Below, piece after piece: positions 1-7,721 of a DNA stretch of 64,000 bases. The DNA lies in assembly GCA_026707545.1 (NCBI GenBank), contig JAPOWR010000001.1, positions 744,001 to 808,000 of the forward strand, given 5' to 3'. The notes beneath the pieces are model-generated. The model did not search any database. It was not told where the DNA came from and saw only the letters and a list, made by a program, of their open reading frames with translations. Made by a program: the position numbers and the translations under genes. Position 1 is the stretch's first letter, and every line of letters begins with the position of its first letter. The DNA is from Acidobacteriota bacterium. Its GTDB lineage: Bacteria > Acidobacteriota > Thermoanaerobaculia > Multivoradales > Multivoraceae.

Positions 1-1
1 C

Positions 2-181
2 CTGATGTACTCGGTCGCTATGGCGGGCAACGTGCGGGCGAAGATCGGCTTCGACCTCGCGAACGCGGCCGATAGCCAGGAGCCGATCGCGATCAACACC
101 CAGACCGGACGGCCGACCCCACGAGTCGCCTCGTATCAGCGGCCGCGGGAGTTCCGGCTGAAGGTGGGCTTCAGCTTCTGA
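2..181 (+). CDS. TonB-dependent outer-membrane receptor, C-terminal end (partial)
   Basis: The window opens inside this gene; only the last 59 residues are present. The tail EFRLKVGFSF ends in Phe after alternating hydrophobic residues, the usual Bam-recognised last beta strand of an outer-membrane barrel, and the preceding residues read like a barrel hairpin (RAKIGFDLANAADSQEP). The closely following lipoprotein gene and the second TonB receptor at 39998 fit a TonB/SusC-like receptor. The substrate cannot be deduced. The family call rests only on the C-terminus, so another beta-barrel protein is possible. Confidence 0.6.
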   Translation: MMYSVAMAGNVRAKIGFDLANAADSQEPIAINTQTGRPTPRVASYQRPREFRLKVGFSF

Positions 182-234
182 TCCGGCTCGGGAGGTACGG
201 CTGGGGCCGGGCGCCGCTCCTCGCGGGCGGCGCC

Positions 235-1595
235 TTGGCTCTTGCCCTTGCCGGCTGCGAGGCGTCCGGTCCGGGGGCCGTCTACGACGGGGATCTCGGC
301 GCCGCGATCGACCAGCTCAAGGCCGACGTCGTGGCGGAGCCGACGGACGAGTCGACCGTCGCGGCGCGGGCGGCCGTGGTCGCCAACTGGGCCGACGCGC
401 TCTCCCTGGCCGGTCATGAGATGGGACTGGAGGGGCCGCGGGTCCGGATCCAGTCGACCCTGCCGCCGACGGGTAACGCCGCGGCCAACGCGGGCGCCAT
501 CATCGACCGCCTGGTGCGGGAGTTCACCCTGCGCGAAGAGGCCGGCGCTCTCGGAACGCTCGAGGCCGAGTCGCTCGGTCCGTTCGAAGCACGGCGATAC
601 GCGACCGTGAGCCAGACCTGGACCGCCGGGTCGCGCGCGGTCGAAACCGGCGGCGGCTTCTGGGTGGCGCGCCACTTCAACGCGAACTACGGCGCCTTCC
701 AGACCACCGACCCTGCGGGCGCGGGCTACGTCGCGATCGAGACGGACGCGGCGAGTGCGCGGTTCGAGACGGACGTCTACATGGCCTCCGGGCCTCACGG
801 CGGCTTCCGGGCGCCTGAGCCGGCGCTCATGTTCCGGGTCGCCGAGGGCCGTGTCGAGCCGGGGGAGAGCGTCACGATCACCTACGGCAACACCTCCGGG
901 GGCGGCCCGGGGATCATGATGGCGCAGACTTCGAGCGCCCGGCTGCCGTTCCCCCTGTACGTCGATCTCGACGGCTCCGGCGAGTGGCGGCCCCTGCCGA
1001 TCCTGCCGTTCGCCGTCGTCGGCACGTCCGTCGCCGGCGTGCACGGCTTCGCGCCCAGCGTCGTGCGCCCAGGCGAGACCTTCGAGATGTCCGTGCGCGC
1101 CGAGGACCGCTTCTACAACCGGGCGACCGGCGACATTCCTGGCTTCGACGTATCGCTGAACGGCGAGCTGCACGCCTCGACCGAACCGGGAACCGAGGCG
1201 ATCACGGTCATCGAACTGGCCCTCGACGAGCCCGGTGTCTACTGGACGGCGATCCGGTCGCAAGGCGCCGGGCCGGCGATCACCGGCGACGCGAACCCGA
1301 TCCTGGTCGCCGAGAACCCGGAGTACGGCATCTACTGGGGCGACACCCACGGCCACTCGGGCTACGCCGAGGGCATCGGCACCCTGGACTTCTTCCTCCA
1401 GTTCGCGCGCGACGACGCCCGGCTCGACTTCGTGACCCACTCGGAGCACGACATCTGGCTGGACGCCGGCGAGTGGGAACTGATGCGGACCAAGAGCGCC
1501 GAGTACGACGAGCCGGGGCGCTTCATTCCCTACCTCGGTTGGGAATGGACGCGGCACACCCGCCAGGGCGGCGGCCATCACAACGTCCTCTACCG
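235..1595 (+). pseudogene. DUF3604 lipoprotein, 5' part, interrupted by IS1595-type element
   Basis: First part of a secreted DUF3604 protein (PHP-like metal-dependent fold, function unsettled). The metal-site-like block GIYWGDTHGHSGYAEG and the FVTHSEHD motif lie near the break. The lipobox LALAGC sits at the start of the frame, but the in-frame TTG at 235 gives almost no signal-peptide n-region. The real start is probably upstream in the same frame, for example a non-ATG codon around 178 just after the preceding stop; a GGAGGT lies at 191. The reading frame is cut after ...HHNVLYR at 1595. Read through the element it would end at 1656 with foreign residues. The missing part continues at 4749-5930; joining the halves across one copy of the 8-bp duplication restores an unbroken frame. 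Confidence 0.85.
1588..1595. repeat. Target-site duplication, left copy
   Basis: CTCTACCG directly abuts the left inverted repeat of the element and recurs exactly at 4749-4756. Eight base pairs is the usual duplication length for the IS1595 family. Because G runs flank the junction, the boundary could slide by a base or two. Confidence 0.9.
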
Positions 1596-1619
1596 GGGGA
1601 TTACATCGCAAACTAGCCA
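1596..1619 (+). repeat. Left terminal inverted repeat of the element
   Basis: Begins GGGGATTACATCG and continues to AACTAGCCA. It matches the reverse complement of 4725-4748 at 23 of 24 positions; the single difference is at position 14 (C versus G). Confidence 0.92.
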
Positions 1620-1626
1620 AGCGGCC

Positions 1627-1773
1627 CTAGCGCTTCTTGGCGGTCTTGGTCTGTAGCGCCGGGTTCGGCGGCTTCGCGTTGGCGAAGATGCGCTGCCACA
1701 CGTCGCGCATCGTCGCTTCGGGGAGCTCCGGCATCACGCGCTTGGGACGACCGCGCTTCTTGGGCTTCTTCAT
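1627..1773 (-). CDS. Small basic AT-hook-like protein (transposon cargo)
   Basis: A 48-residue protein. Its N-terminus MKKPKKRGRPKRVMPE contains the GRP core flanked by Lys/Arg, an AT-hook signature for minor-groove DNA binding, and it ends TKTAKKR. The ATG overlaps the stop codon of the endonuclease gene as ATGA (1770-1773), so translation is probably coupled. It is the last gene before the left terminal repeat. I recall similar short GRP-type proteins beside ISXO2-like transposases but cannot verify this here. It may be an architectural or regulatory factor for transposition or for the R-M genes; the function is not established. Confidence 0.7.
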   Translation of the reverse strand: MKKPKKRGRPKRVMPELPEATMRDVWQRIFANAKPPNPALQTKTAKKR

Positions 1774-2549
1774 GACCGAGTCTCCCGCAGGAAGAATCGA
1801 ATCCAGTTCTCTACTTCAATTCCCCGCACCTTCTCCGTGAGCATCTTCTCGACGTACTCGTTCATCACCCCGTATCGGGCGATCCGACCGAAGTTGCCGC
1901 CCTGGTCGTGACGGGCTTTGTCCGCTACCTTCTTGCGCTTCTCAGGGTATGGGTGAGCGCCTAGCGGAACGTCGATTCTGACGTTGGACTGTGCGTCGCG
2001 CTCATGTTGCCAGTAGTACGTTCGCTGTTGGGCGCAGTACAGCGCCGACTTGACGAAGGGCGGAAAGAGGATCGGGGAACCCGAGAGGACGTTCGACAGT
2101 ACCCACGGAACAACGACCAACAGGTCCCACGGGTTGATAGCGGCCTCGGTGGTATTGAACCGGAACGTCGGCTCCTTCTCCTTGGCGAGAAGGTACCACC
2201 CCTTCAACTCCACGCCCATGAGCGGCCTGGTGCCGTTGTCCACCGCTCGCAGTAGAACGTCTGGGAAGGTCTGAGCCTGCCGAGAGAATGCGAAGTCTTG
2301 GTAGCGAGATTCCGGGTCCCAGACAGGACGAAGGGAGTTGAGCGTCTGAACGAACGCCTCCTCGATTGTGGCCGCGAGAGGGGTGTTCAGCGTGAAGATG
2401 TCCGACGCCATCAAACCCTCGATGGTCGTCGGAGTTGTGAAGTGGTTTGGCACCGCGTACAACGCACGACGCACGTTTCGCCACAGCTCGAAGTGCTCCC
2501 ATTCCAGCGGCTCGGTAGATACTGGACGAGGCGGACGCTCAGACTGCAT
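1770..2549 (-). CDS. Type II-like restriction endonuclease, PD-(D/E)XK candidate (transposon cargo)
   Basis: A 259-residue protein encoded directly after the methyltransferase, overlapping it by 11 nt. A PD-(D/E)XK active-site pattern is visible: FPDVLLRA (Asp) followed about 15 residues later by GVELKGW (E-x-K) at roughly residues 95-118. No Walker or helicase motifs are present, so this is a simple Type II-like nuclease rather than Type I or III. By family logic it would cleave the sequence protected by the neighbouring methyltransferase; recognition sequence unknown. The start ATG lies inside the end of the methyltransferase gene. The main uncertainty is the subfamily; I do not recognise a named enzyme. 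Confidence 0.72.
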   Translation of the reverse strand: MQSERPPRPVSTEPLEWEHFELWRNVRRALYAVPNHFTTPTTIEGLMASDIFTLNTPLAATIEEAFVQTLNSLRPVWDPESRYQDFAFSRQAQTFPDVLLRAVDNGTRPLMGVELKGWYLLAKEKEPTFRFNTTEAAINPWDLLVVVPWVLSNVLSGSPILFPPFVKSALYCAQQRTYYWQHERDAQSNVRIDVPLGAHPYPEKRKKVADKARHDQGGNFGRIARYGVMNEYVEKMLTEKVRGIEVENWIRFFLRETRS

Positions 2550-3570
2550 CTAGACGCCTTGTAGCGGCTTCGTAGAACTCTGGCGCGATCTCTGCGCTTC
2601 GGGCGCTGCGTTCGAGGTTGAACGCACAGATAGCGGCGGGGCAGAGGCCACCGAACGGCTCCCACACCATGTCTCCCGGTTCGGTGCACAGTTCGATTGA
2701 GAGGCCCACGAGGTCGAGAGGCTTCTGGCTGCCGTGCAGGCTCTTGTACTTCCACTGCATCGCCGAGCGAACACCGTTGATCCGTTCCGCGCCACCCACC
2801 TGCGGATGACGCCAGACGTTTGTAACCCCCACCGGACACTTGAACTTGGCCCTGTATGCCTCCCATTCGGTAGCAGCTATTTGAACTTCACCGTCCACAC
2901 TGAAGTACGGCCGGCCTGAGGGTTCGCCGTGCCGGTTCGCATAGTTGGCCAGTTGCTCAAACGCATCTGCCGGCGGAAAGTACCAGAGGTGGTCGGCCGT
3001 CAGATACTTCCGCGTTGCCGCGTTCGCAACACCACAAGCGCCGTTCGCTCGGTTGAGCGGCAGTCCAGATCGTACCCACTCGTGCCGTAGCCACTCCTGC
3101 ATGGTCATGGAACCGAAGCGCGGGGCTTTGACGTACTGGACACAGACTTCTGTTGTGACCGGCAACTTGCGGAGCGTCTTCGTGTTGGCGTTGCCCGCAA
3201 CGTGGCTCAGGCCCTTGTCCCAGACGTGGCAGCTTCGATACTCCCAACCGAACTCGGCAAGTACCGGATGAACCGTCGCCCATCCGAGCTCGGTGTTCCA
3301 GAACCAGAGAGTCGTTTGGGGAGTCGAGTGTTCGGACCATGCCGCAACGTGAGGCTGATACCACGCCGCCAGCCCATCCTCTGAGTGTAGGTCGCCAGGG
3401 AATCCGCTCACACCATAGGGGCCGTCAGAGACGATGCAGACGGGGGTAGGCCACTCGCCGTAAGCGTCTTCGGCGCGCCCTAGTTCGATTGTGACGTCGG
3501 CGCGCCGATGAACCGCTGTGGGATGAATTCGCACATCCGACTGGTCGAGTACAGTAACCGCGACGGTCAC
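2539..3570 (-). CDS. DNA methyltransferase, N4/N6 beta-type (transposon cargo)
   Basis: A 343-residue site-specific DNA-methyltransferase of the N6_N4_Mtase family. The catalytic motif IV appears early as SDGPYG (a DPPY variant, about residues 48-53). Motif X-like HGSQKP and the SAM-binding motif I WEPFGG come near the C-terminus (about 285-315). This order is typical of the beta class. Whether it makes N4-methylcytosine or N6-methyladenine cannot be decided from the motif. Its GTG start overlaps the transposase stop as GTGA (3567-3570), and it overlaps the endonuclease gene downstream. It is expected to protect host and element DNA from the adjacent nuclease. Confidence 0.88.
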   Translation of the reverse strand: MTVAVTVLDQSDVRIHPTAVHRRADVTIELGRAEDAYGEWPTPVCIVSDGPYGVSGFPGDLHSEDGLAAWYQPHVAAWSEHSTPQTTLWFWNTELGWATVHPVLAEFGWEYRSCHVWDKGLSHVAGNANTKTLRKLPVTTEVCVQYVKAPRFGSMTMQEWLRHEWVRSGLPLNRANGACGVANAATRKYLTADHLWYFPPADAFEQLANYANRHGEPSGRPYFSVDGEVQIAATEWEAYRAKFKCPVGVTNVWRHPQVGGAERINGVRSAMQWKYKSLHGSQKPLDLVGLSIELCTEPGDMVWEPFGGLCPAAICAFNLERSARSAEIAPEFYEAATRRLDAV

Positions 3571-4526
3571 GCGACCAGATCCTTGAGGCGTAGCTGCTTG
3601 CCGTCGAAGCCGCGCACGAGTTCGACCATCTGGTCGTAGGTGTCGAGGTCACGCTGGTTCTTCCGGCCCGCAAACTCGTTGACGTAGCGGTGCAGGTGCT
3701 TGAACGACATCCGGTGGTAGGTGCCGACGAAGCCCCGCTTGAACATGGACCACAGGGACTCGACGGTGTTCGTGTGGACATCGACGCCCTTCACGTACTG
3801 ACCGACCGAGTGATTGACGGAGCGATGGCGGAAGCTCCCCATCAGGTCCGTGTACGCGCCGTGTTCGTCGGTGACGACCCGCGAGCCGTGGCGGACGTTC
3901 GCTTCGACGAACCGCGTCATCGTGTTCGCGTCCTCGGCATCGACCGGCTGCGCCACGACCTTGCCGCCACGCTGGACGGCCGCTACGACCGGCTTCTTGC
4001 CGAAGTGGTCCTCGGCGCTGTAGCGCTTCTTCACCTTCGCGTGACGGTTCTCCTGCTTGCCGCCTACGAACGTCGTATCTACCTCGACCGTACCGGCCAG
4101 CTTCGGAGTCGTCGGCATGAAGAACCCCTCGCGGATGCGGTGCATCAGGTGCCACGCGCTCCGGTGGGTCATCTTCAACTCGCGGTGAACCTTCATAGCG
4201 GCGGTGCCCTTGAGGCCCGTCACGAGCAGGTAGGTCGCGAGCGCCCACTTGCGGTAGCCGATCTTCGTGGACTGCATGGTCGTTCCGATGCGGACGCTGA
4301 AGTGTTTGCGGCACGTCCGGCAGCGATACGGCATCGGCTTCCGGTCCTTGCACTCGCTGGTCTCGACTGAGCCGCAGCGCGGGCAGCACCGTCCGGTCTC
4401 GCTCCACCGGATGTCCTCGAACCACCTCTCGGCCGCTCGGTCGTTGGGGAACATGTCGAAGACCTCGATGATGCTCAGGCCCTCGCGGAAGGCTTTGCCG
4501 GGGGCTGTTCTTGTCTCGTCCATCAT
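3567..4526 (-). CDS. IS1595-family (ISXO2-like) transposase
   Basis: About 319 residues from the ATG at 4526. An N-terminal zinc ribbon (CCPRCGS...CRTCRKHF) is followed by an RNase H-like catalytic domain with candidate acidic residues in VEVDTTFVGGK and VVTDEHGAY, and the HTNTVESLWSMFKRG block typical of ISXO2-like enzymes (N/E plus K). Length and domain order match the family. A TTG 36 nt upstream extends the frame, but those bases form a TTGACA -35 box, so the internal ATG is preferred. The gene is the first of four overlapping genes; its stop is coupled to the methyltransferase start. Confidence 0.93.
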   Translation of the reverse strand: MMDETRTAPGKAFREGLSIIEVFDMFPNDRAAERWFEDIRWSETGRCCPRCGSVETSECKDRKPMPYRCRTCRKHFSVRIGTTMQSTKIGYRKWALATYLLVTGLKGTAAMKVHRELKMTHRSAWHLMHRIREGFFMPTTPKLAGTVEVDTTFVGGKQENRHAKVKKRYSAEDHFGKKPVVAAVQRGGKVVAQPVDAEDANTMTRFVEANVRHGSRVVTDEHGAYTDLMGSFRHRSVNHSVGQYVKGVDVHTNTVESLWSMFKRGFVGTYHRMSFKHLHRYVNEFAGRKNQRDLDTYDQMVELVRGFDGKQLRLKDLVA

Positions 4527-4533
4527 GGCTAGT

Positions 4534-4562
4534 ATTCTTGCAGAAACTGCGCGGTGTGTCAA
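4534..4562 (-). promoter_or_regulatory. Candidate sigma70 promoter of the transposon operon, leaderless
   Basis: On the minus strand TTGACA (4562-4557) is followed after 17 bp by AAGAAT (4539-4534; 4 of 6 to the -10 consensus with the key A2 and T6). The expected transcript start, about 7 nt further on, falls at the transposase ATG (4526). This suggests a leaderless or nearly leaderless mRNA. No Shine-Dalgarno sequence precedes that ATG. Confidence 0.5.
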
Positions 4563-4724
4563 GTCCTGGGTACACGGATCCAGCCGCCGCAGAAGGGTCT
4601 GTGGACGCTGCGGATGCCGCGCCTCAACCGGCGCAACCGGAGTGACTTCGGTGCGCTCAGATGCTGCGGAAGAGCTGCGGACCAGGAGGAGATGCCATAC
4701 AGCCTATAGCCAGTCAGCTATGGC

Positions 4725-4748
4725 TGGCTAGTTTCCGATGTAATCCCC
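4725..4748 (-). repeat. Right terminal inverted repeat of the element
   Basis: Read on the minus strand it begins GGGGATTACATCGG and matches the left end at 23 of 24 positions. The stretch 4563-4724 between it and the transposase holds no gene that I can support. Confidence 0.92.
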
Positions 4749-4756
4749 CTCTACCG
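4749..4756. repeat. Target-site duplication, right copy
   Basis: CTCTACCG, identical to 1588-1595. Removing the element plus one copy joins codons ...N-V-L-Y-R-T-V-G... of the DUF3604 gene in frame. Confidence 0.9.
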
Positions 4757-5930
4757 GACGGTCGGCGACCAGGACGTGATCTCGGTGCTCGAGTTCCCGA
4801 CCCTGTCCGAGCTCTACCGGGAACTCGACACCCGCTACGACCGCCGCGACGTCGTCGTCATCCCGCACGCCCACAACCCGGGGGACTTCCGCCAGTCGCA
4901 TCCGGGCCTGGAGCCACTGGTCGAGATGATGTCGATGCACGGGACCTTCGAGTGGTTCATGCAGGAGTACCTGTCACGCGGCCACCAGGTGGGCGTCGTC
5001 GCCGCCTCGGACGACCATCTCTCGCACCCCGGCTATTCGGCCCCGAACCGGACCTCGCTGGCGCAGCGGGGCGGCCTCGGTGCGGTGCTGGCGCCGGAGA
5101 GGTCGCGCGACGCGATCTTCGACGGGATGAAGGCGCGACGCACCTACGCCACGACCGGGGACCGGATCATCCTCGAGTTCGAGGTGAACGGGATCGGCAT
5201 GGGGGCGCGGGCTCCGTTCTCGGACACCCGCGAGATCACGGGCCGGGTGATCGGCACCGCTCCGATCGGCTCCATCGCGCTGATCAAGAACGAGGAGGAA
5301 CTCTGGAGCGAGGACTACTCGCTCGACACCGGCGGCGGCGCGCCGGCCGACCTGCTGCTCACGTTCTACTCCGAAGAAACCCCGGTTCATCTGGGCGACG
5401 CGCCGCGGGGTTGGCGGCACTGGCGGGGTCAACTGACCGTGGCCGGCGCCACGCTGGTCTCCATCGAGGGCACGGACTTCGCGAACCCGACGACCCAAAA
5501 CGTCGAGCAGAACGGCAACGGCGCCGTCTTCCGGACGAACACCCGCGGCGAGACGAGTTCACTGAGACTCTCGGTCGCCGACGTGCAGCCGGGAGCGGCG
5601 ATCGTCGTGGAGCTGGAGGAAGCGGCCGAGACCGGTTCGGCGCCCCCGTTCTATCGGCCGCGAGCCGTGATTCCGGGCGCCAGGGTGCGGCTGCCGCTCT
5701 TGGAAATGCAAGGTGGCCGGCTGGACAAGCCGTTGCCGATCGAGAACTACCACCGCGACTCGGTCACCCTGCGGCGCGTCCGCCCGGACGGCCCGCGGGA
5801 TCTCACGTTCCGCTACACGGACACCGAGACGCCGCGTCAGGGAGACTACTACTTCGTCCGTGTGCGCCAGTTGAACGACGCGATGGCCTGGTCGAGTCCC
5901 GTGTGGGTCGGAGGGCATCCGTCCCAGTAG
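4749..5930 (+). pseudogene. DUF3604 lipoprotein, 3' part
   Basis: Continuation of the split DUF3604 gene, from L-Y-R-T-V-G-D to the TAG at 5928-5930. It carries the remaining family blocks: VIPHAHNPGDFRQ, GVVAASDDHLSHPGY with the RTSLAQRGGLGAVLA segment, and the ARRTYATTGDRIILEFEVNG region, then a beta-rich C-terminal domain. By itself it has no signal peptide or evident ribosome-binding site; an in-frame internal start near 4776 would give a protein lacking the N-terminal half. It is probably silent unless the element excises. Confidence 0.85.
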
Positions 5931-5948
5931 CTGAGTCGCCCCCGGCTG

Positions 5949-6383
5949 CTACAGGGGCTCCGCGATGAACACCGGGATCGTGCGGGAGGTCTTGTTCCGG
6001 TAGTCCTCGTACGGCGGGAACGCCTCGACGGCCAGTGCCCAGACGCGGGTCCGTTCGTCGGCATCCTCGACCTCCCGCACGCGCATCGCCTGAACTTCCG
6101 TGGCGTCCCTGATCTCGACATCGGGGTGGGCCCGGAGGTTCGAAACCCACTCGGGATTCGCGGGCGCACCGCCCTTCGAGGCGACCAGCACGTAGCTGTC
6201 GCCGTCCTTCACGCGCATCAGCGGCGTCTTGCGGATGGCGCCGGTCCGGTTGCCCGTGTGGGTGACGATGATGCACGGCAGGCCGGTGTCCCGCAGTCCG
6301 ACGCCCTCGGTGCCGCCACTGCCCTCGTAGAGCTCCACCTGGTCGCGGACCCACTTGATCGGACTCGGGATGTACTCGGCCAT
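5949..6383 (-). CDS. Deazaflavin (F420)-type nitroreductase-family oxidoreductase
   Basis: 144 residues from the ATG at 6383 (MAEYIPSPIKWVRDQVELYE). The core HTGNRTGAIRKTPLMRV, followed by YVLVASKGG and PEWVSNLRAHPDVEI, is characteristic of the DDN/Rv3547-like split beta-barrel family that uses deazaflavin F420 or, in some members, FMN. Its likely role is reduction of quinones or nitro compounds; the true substrate is unknown. An upstream in-frame extension to 6464 is Arg/Ala-rich and was rejected. It is convergent with the DUF3604 gene, 18 bp apart. No F420-biosynthesis gene is in the window. Confidence 0.85.
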   Translation of the reverse strand: MAEYIPSPIKWVRDQVELYEGSGGTEGVGLRDTGLPCIIVTHTGNRTGAIRKTPLMRVKDGDSYVLVASKGGAPANPEWVSNLRAHPDVEIRDATEVQAMRVREVEDADERTRVWALAVEAFPPYEDYRNKTSRTIPVFIAEPL

Positions 6384-6475
6384 GGATGCTCCTCGTGTGC
6401 TCGCTTGCGGGCGGAGCGGCGAATCTACACGAGCGGCAGCCGCCGTCCGCCGGGCGCCGGGCACACCCGCCTGGT

Positions 6476-6634
6476 GCGGTCCGGGGGAGGGGGTCCCAGC
6501 GAACGCTCGCCTTCTCTGAGTGGGGTGGAGGGTGGGGCTCGCTGCGTTCCGTTCGCTCCGGTTGGCTTCGGCCGATGATGGGGCTTGGGCAGTCGCTCAC
6601 TCCAAGCTCGCTGGGACCCCCTCCCCCGGACCGC
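6476..6634. repeat. Large inverted repeat in the 6384-6728 intergenic region
   Basis: Perfect 27-bp arms at 6476-6502 and 6608-6634 (left arm GCGGTCCGGGGGAGGGGGTC and on to CAGCGA) enclose a 105-bp loop. The loop contains CGCTGCGTTCCGTTCGCTCC and a GGC-TTCG-GCC mini-hairpin. The intergenic stretch holds no credible gene otherwise. The arms and loop resemble the element at 26235-26481, suggesting one dispersed repeat family. There is no poly-T tail, so it is not a simple terminator. Confidence 0.75.
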
Positions 6635-6728
6635 CCCGGGCTGGCGGTCGTTGCCGAGGGATGGAGCCGGCGACGTTTTATTGTCGGTGGATGGTGCGGT
6701 GGGGAAAGGGGCGGAGTAGATTGCGGTA

Positions 6729-7721
6729 ATGGGGAGCCGGCCGATGGCGGTGACGATGGGGGATGCTTCGGGCGTTGGCCCGGAGATCGCGGTCCGGCGG
6801 TTTGCGGAGGGGCTGCTGGGCAGTGAGGTCGTGCTGTATGGCGACGCTGCGGTGCTGGCGAGCGCGGGGGCTGTGCTGGGGTTGGATGTGTCGATCCGCC
6901 TGGTAAGAGAACCGGACGAGGCTGCGGACGGTGCGCTGAACGTCCGCGACCTGGGGCTGCTGAGTGCTGACCGGGTGACGCCGGGAGTGCTCAATGCAGA
7001 GGCGGGCGCGGCAGCGTTGGCCTACGTGGACCGCGCCACGCGTGACGCGCTGGCGGGCAAGGTGGCGGGGGTCGTGACTTTGCCGATGAACAAGGAAGCG
7101 ACCAGAGCCTCCCGGCCGGACTTCAAGGGGCACACAGAGTTCATCGCCGGACTGTGCGGTGCCCGTGACTTCGCGATGATGTTGACGGTGCCGGAGTTGG
7201 CGGTGACCCACGTCAGCGCGCATGTCAGCCTGCGCGAGGCGATCGAGCGGGTGGAACCCGTGCGGATCCGCAAGGTGATCGATCTGACCCACGAGGCGTT
7301 GTCGCGGTTCATCGAGAGTCCTCGGATCGCCGTCTGCGGGCTGAACCCGCATGCCGGGGAGCACGGCCTGTTCGGTGCCGAGGACGAGCAGATCATCCGG
7401 CCGACGATTGAGGCCGCGGTGGCGGACGGCCTCGACGTGTCGGGCCCGCATCCCGCGGACACGGTCTTCCGCCAGGCGATCCATCTCGACCGTTTCGATG
7501 CCGTCGTCTGCATGTACCACGACCAGGGCCATGCGCCGATGAAGCTCTATGGCTTCGAGCGGGGAGTCAACGTGACGGTCGGTCTGCCGATCATCCGCAC
7601 TTCGGTCGACCACGGCACGGCGTTCGACATCGCCTGGCAGGGCAAGGCGTTCACCGACTCGCTAGGCCACGCGTTGGACTACGCCTGGAAGCTCGCCGGT
7701 GCTACACGGAGCGGACCGTGA
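6729..7721 (+). CDS. pdxA: 4-hydroxythreonine-4-phosphate dehydrogenase family protein
   Basis: A 330-residue PdxA-family NAD-dependent dehydrogenase. PdxA oxidises 4-phosphohydroxy-L-threonine in the DXP-dependent pyridoxal phosphate pathway; PdxA2 paralogues act on threonate phosphates. Visible family blocks are VTMGDASGVGPEI at the N-terminus, VTLPMNKEA, GHTEFIAGL, CGLNPHAGE and YHDQGHAPMKL, which provide the three metal-binding His residues, then NVTVGLPIIRTSVDHGTAFDIAW. Length is normal. The 3' end overlaps the convergent PIN-toxin gene by 20 bp. No other vitamin B6 gene is nearby, so a PdxA2-like role cannot be excluded. Confidence 0.93.
   Translation: MGSRPMAVTMGDASGVGPEIAVRRFAEGLLGSEVVLYGDAAVLASAGAVLGLDVSIRLVREPDEAADGALNVRDLGLLSADRVTPGVLNAEAGAAALAYVDRATRDALAGKVAGVVTLPMNKEATRASRPDFKGHTEFIAGLCGARDFAMMLTVPELAVTHVSAHVSLREAIERVEPVRIRKVIDLTHEALSRFIESPRIAVCGLNPHAGEHGLFGAEDEQIIRPTIEAAVADGLDVSGPHPADTVFRQAIHLDRFDAVVCMYHDQGHAPMKLYGFERGVNVTVGLPIIRTSVDHGTAFDIAWQGKAFTDSLGHALDYAWKLAGATRSGP

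Larger units (their letters stand above)
1596..4748 (-). mobile_element. IS1595-type transposon carrying a restriction-modification operon
   Basis: A 3,153-bp element bounded by 24-bp inverted repeats starting GGGGATTACATCG and flanked by an 8-bp direct duplication. It holds four minus-strand genes in the order transposase, DNA methyltransferase, restriction endonuclease, small basic AT-hook-like protein; each overlaps the next by 4 to 11 nt. The transposase is of the ISXO2/IS1595 type (zinc ribbon plus DDE-like fold). IS1595-family elements with passenger genes are known; a complete, overlapping R-M pair as passenger is the unusual part. Its base composition looks less GC-rich than the flanking genes, consistent with recent transfer. 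It splits a DUF3604 gene. Confidence 0.92.

Noticed and set aside
136..1620. 494-codon minus-strand ORF opposite the DUF3604 fragment
   Set aside because: Arg/Gly/Val-rich shadow of a GC-rich coding strand; the plus strand has lipobox and DUF3604 motifs.
4661..5968. 435-codon plus-strand ORF crossing the right end of the element
   Set aside because: Out of frame with the DUF3604 continuation and Arg/Gly/Pro-rich; it is a shadow of the 4749-5930 fragment.
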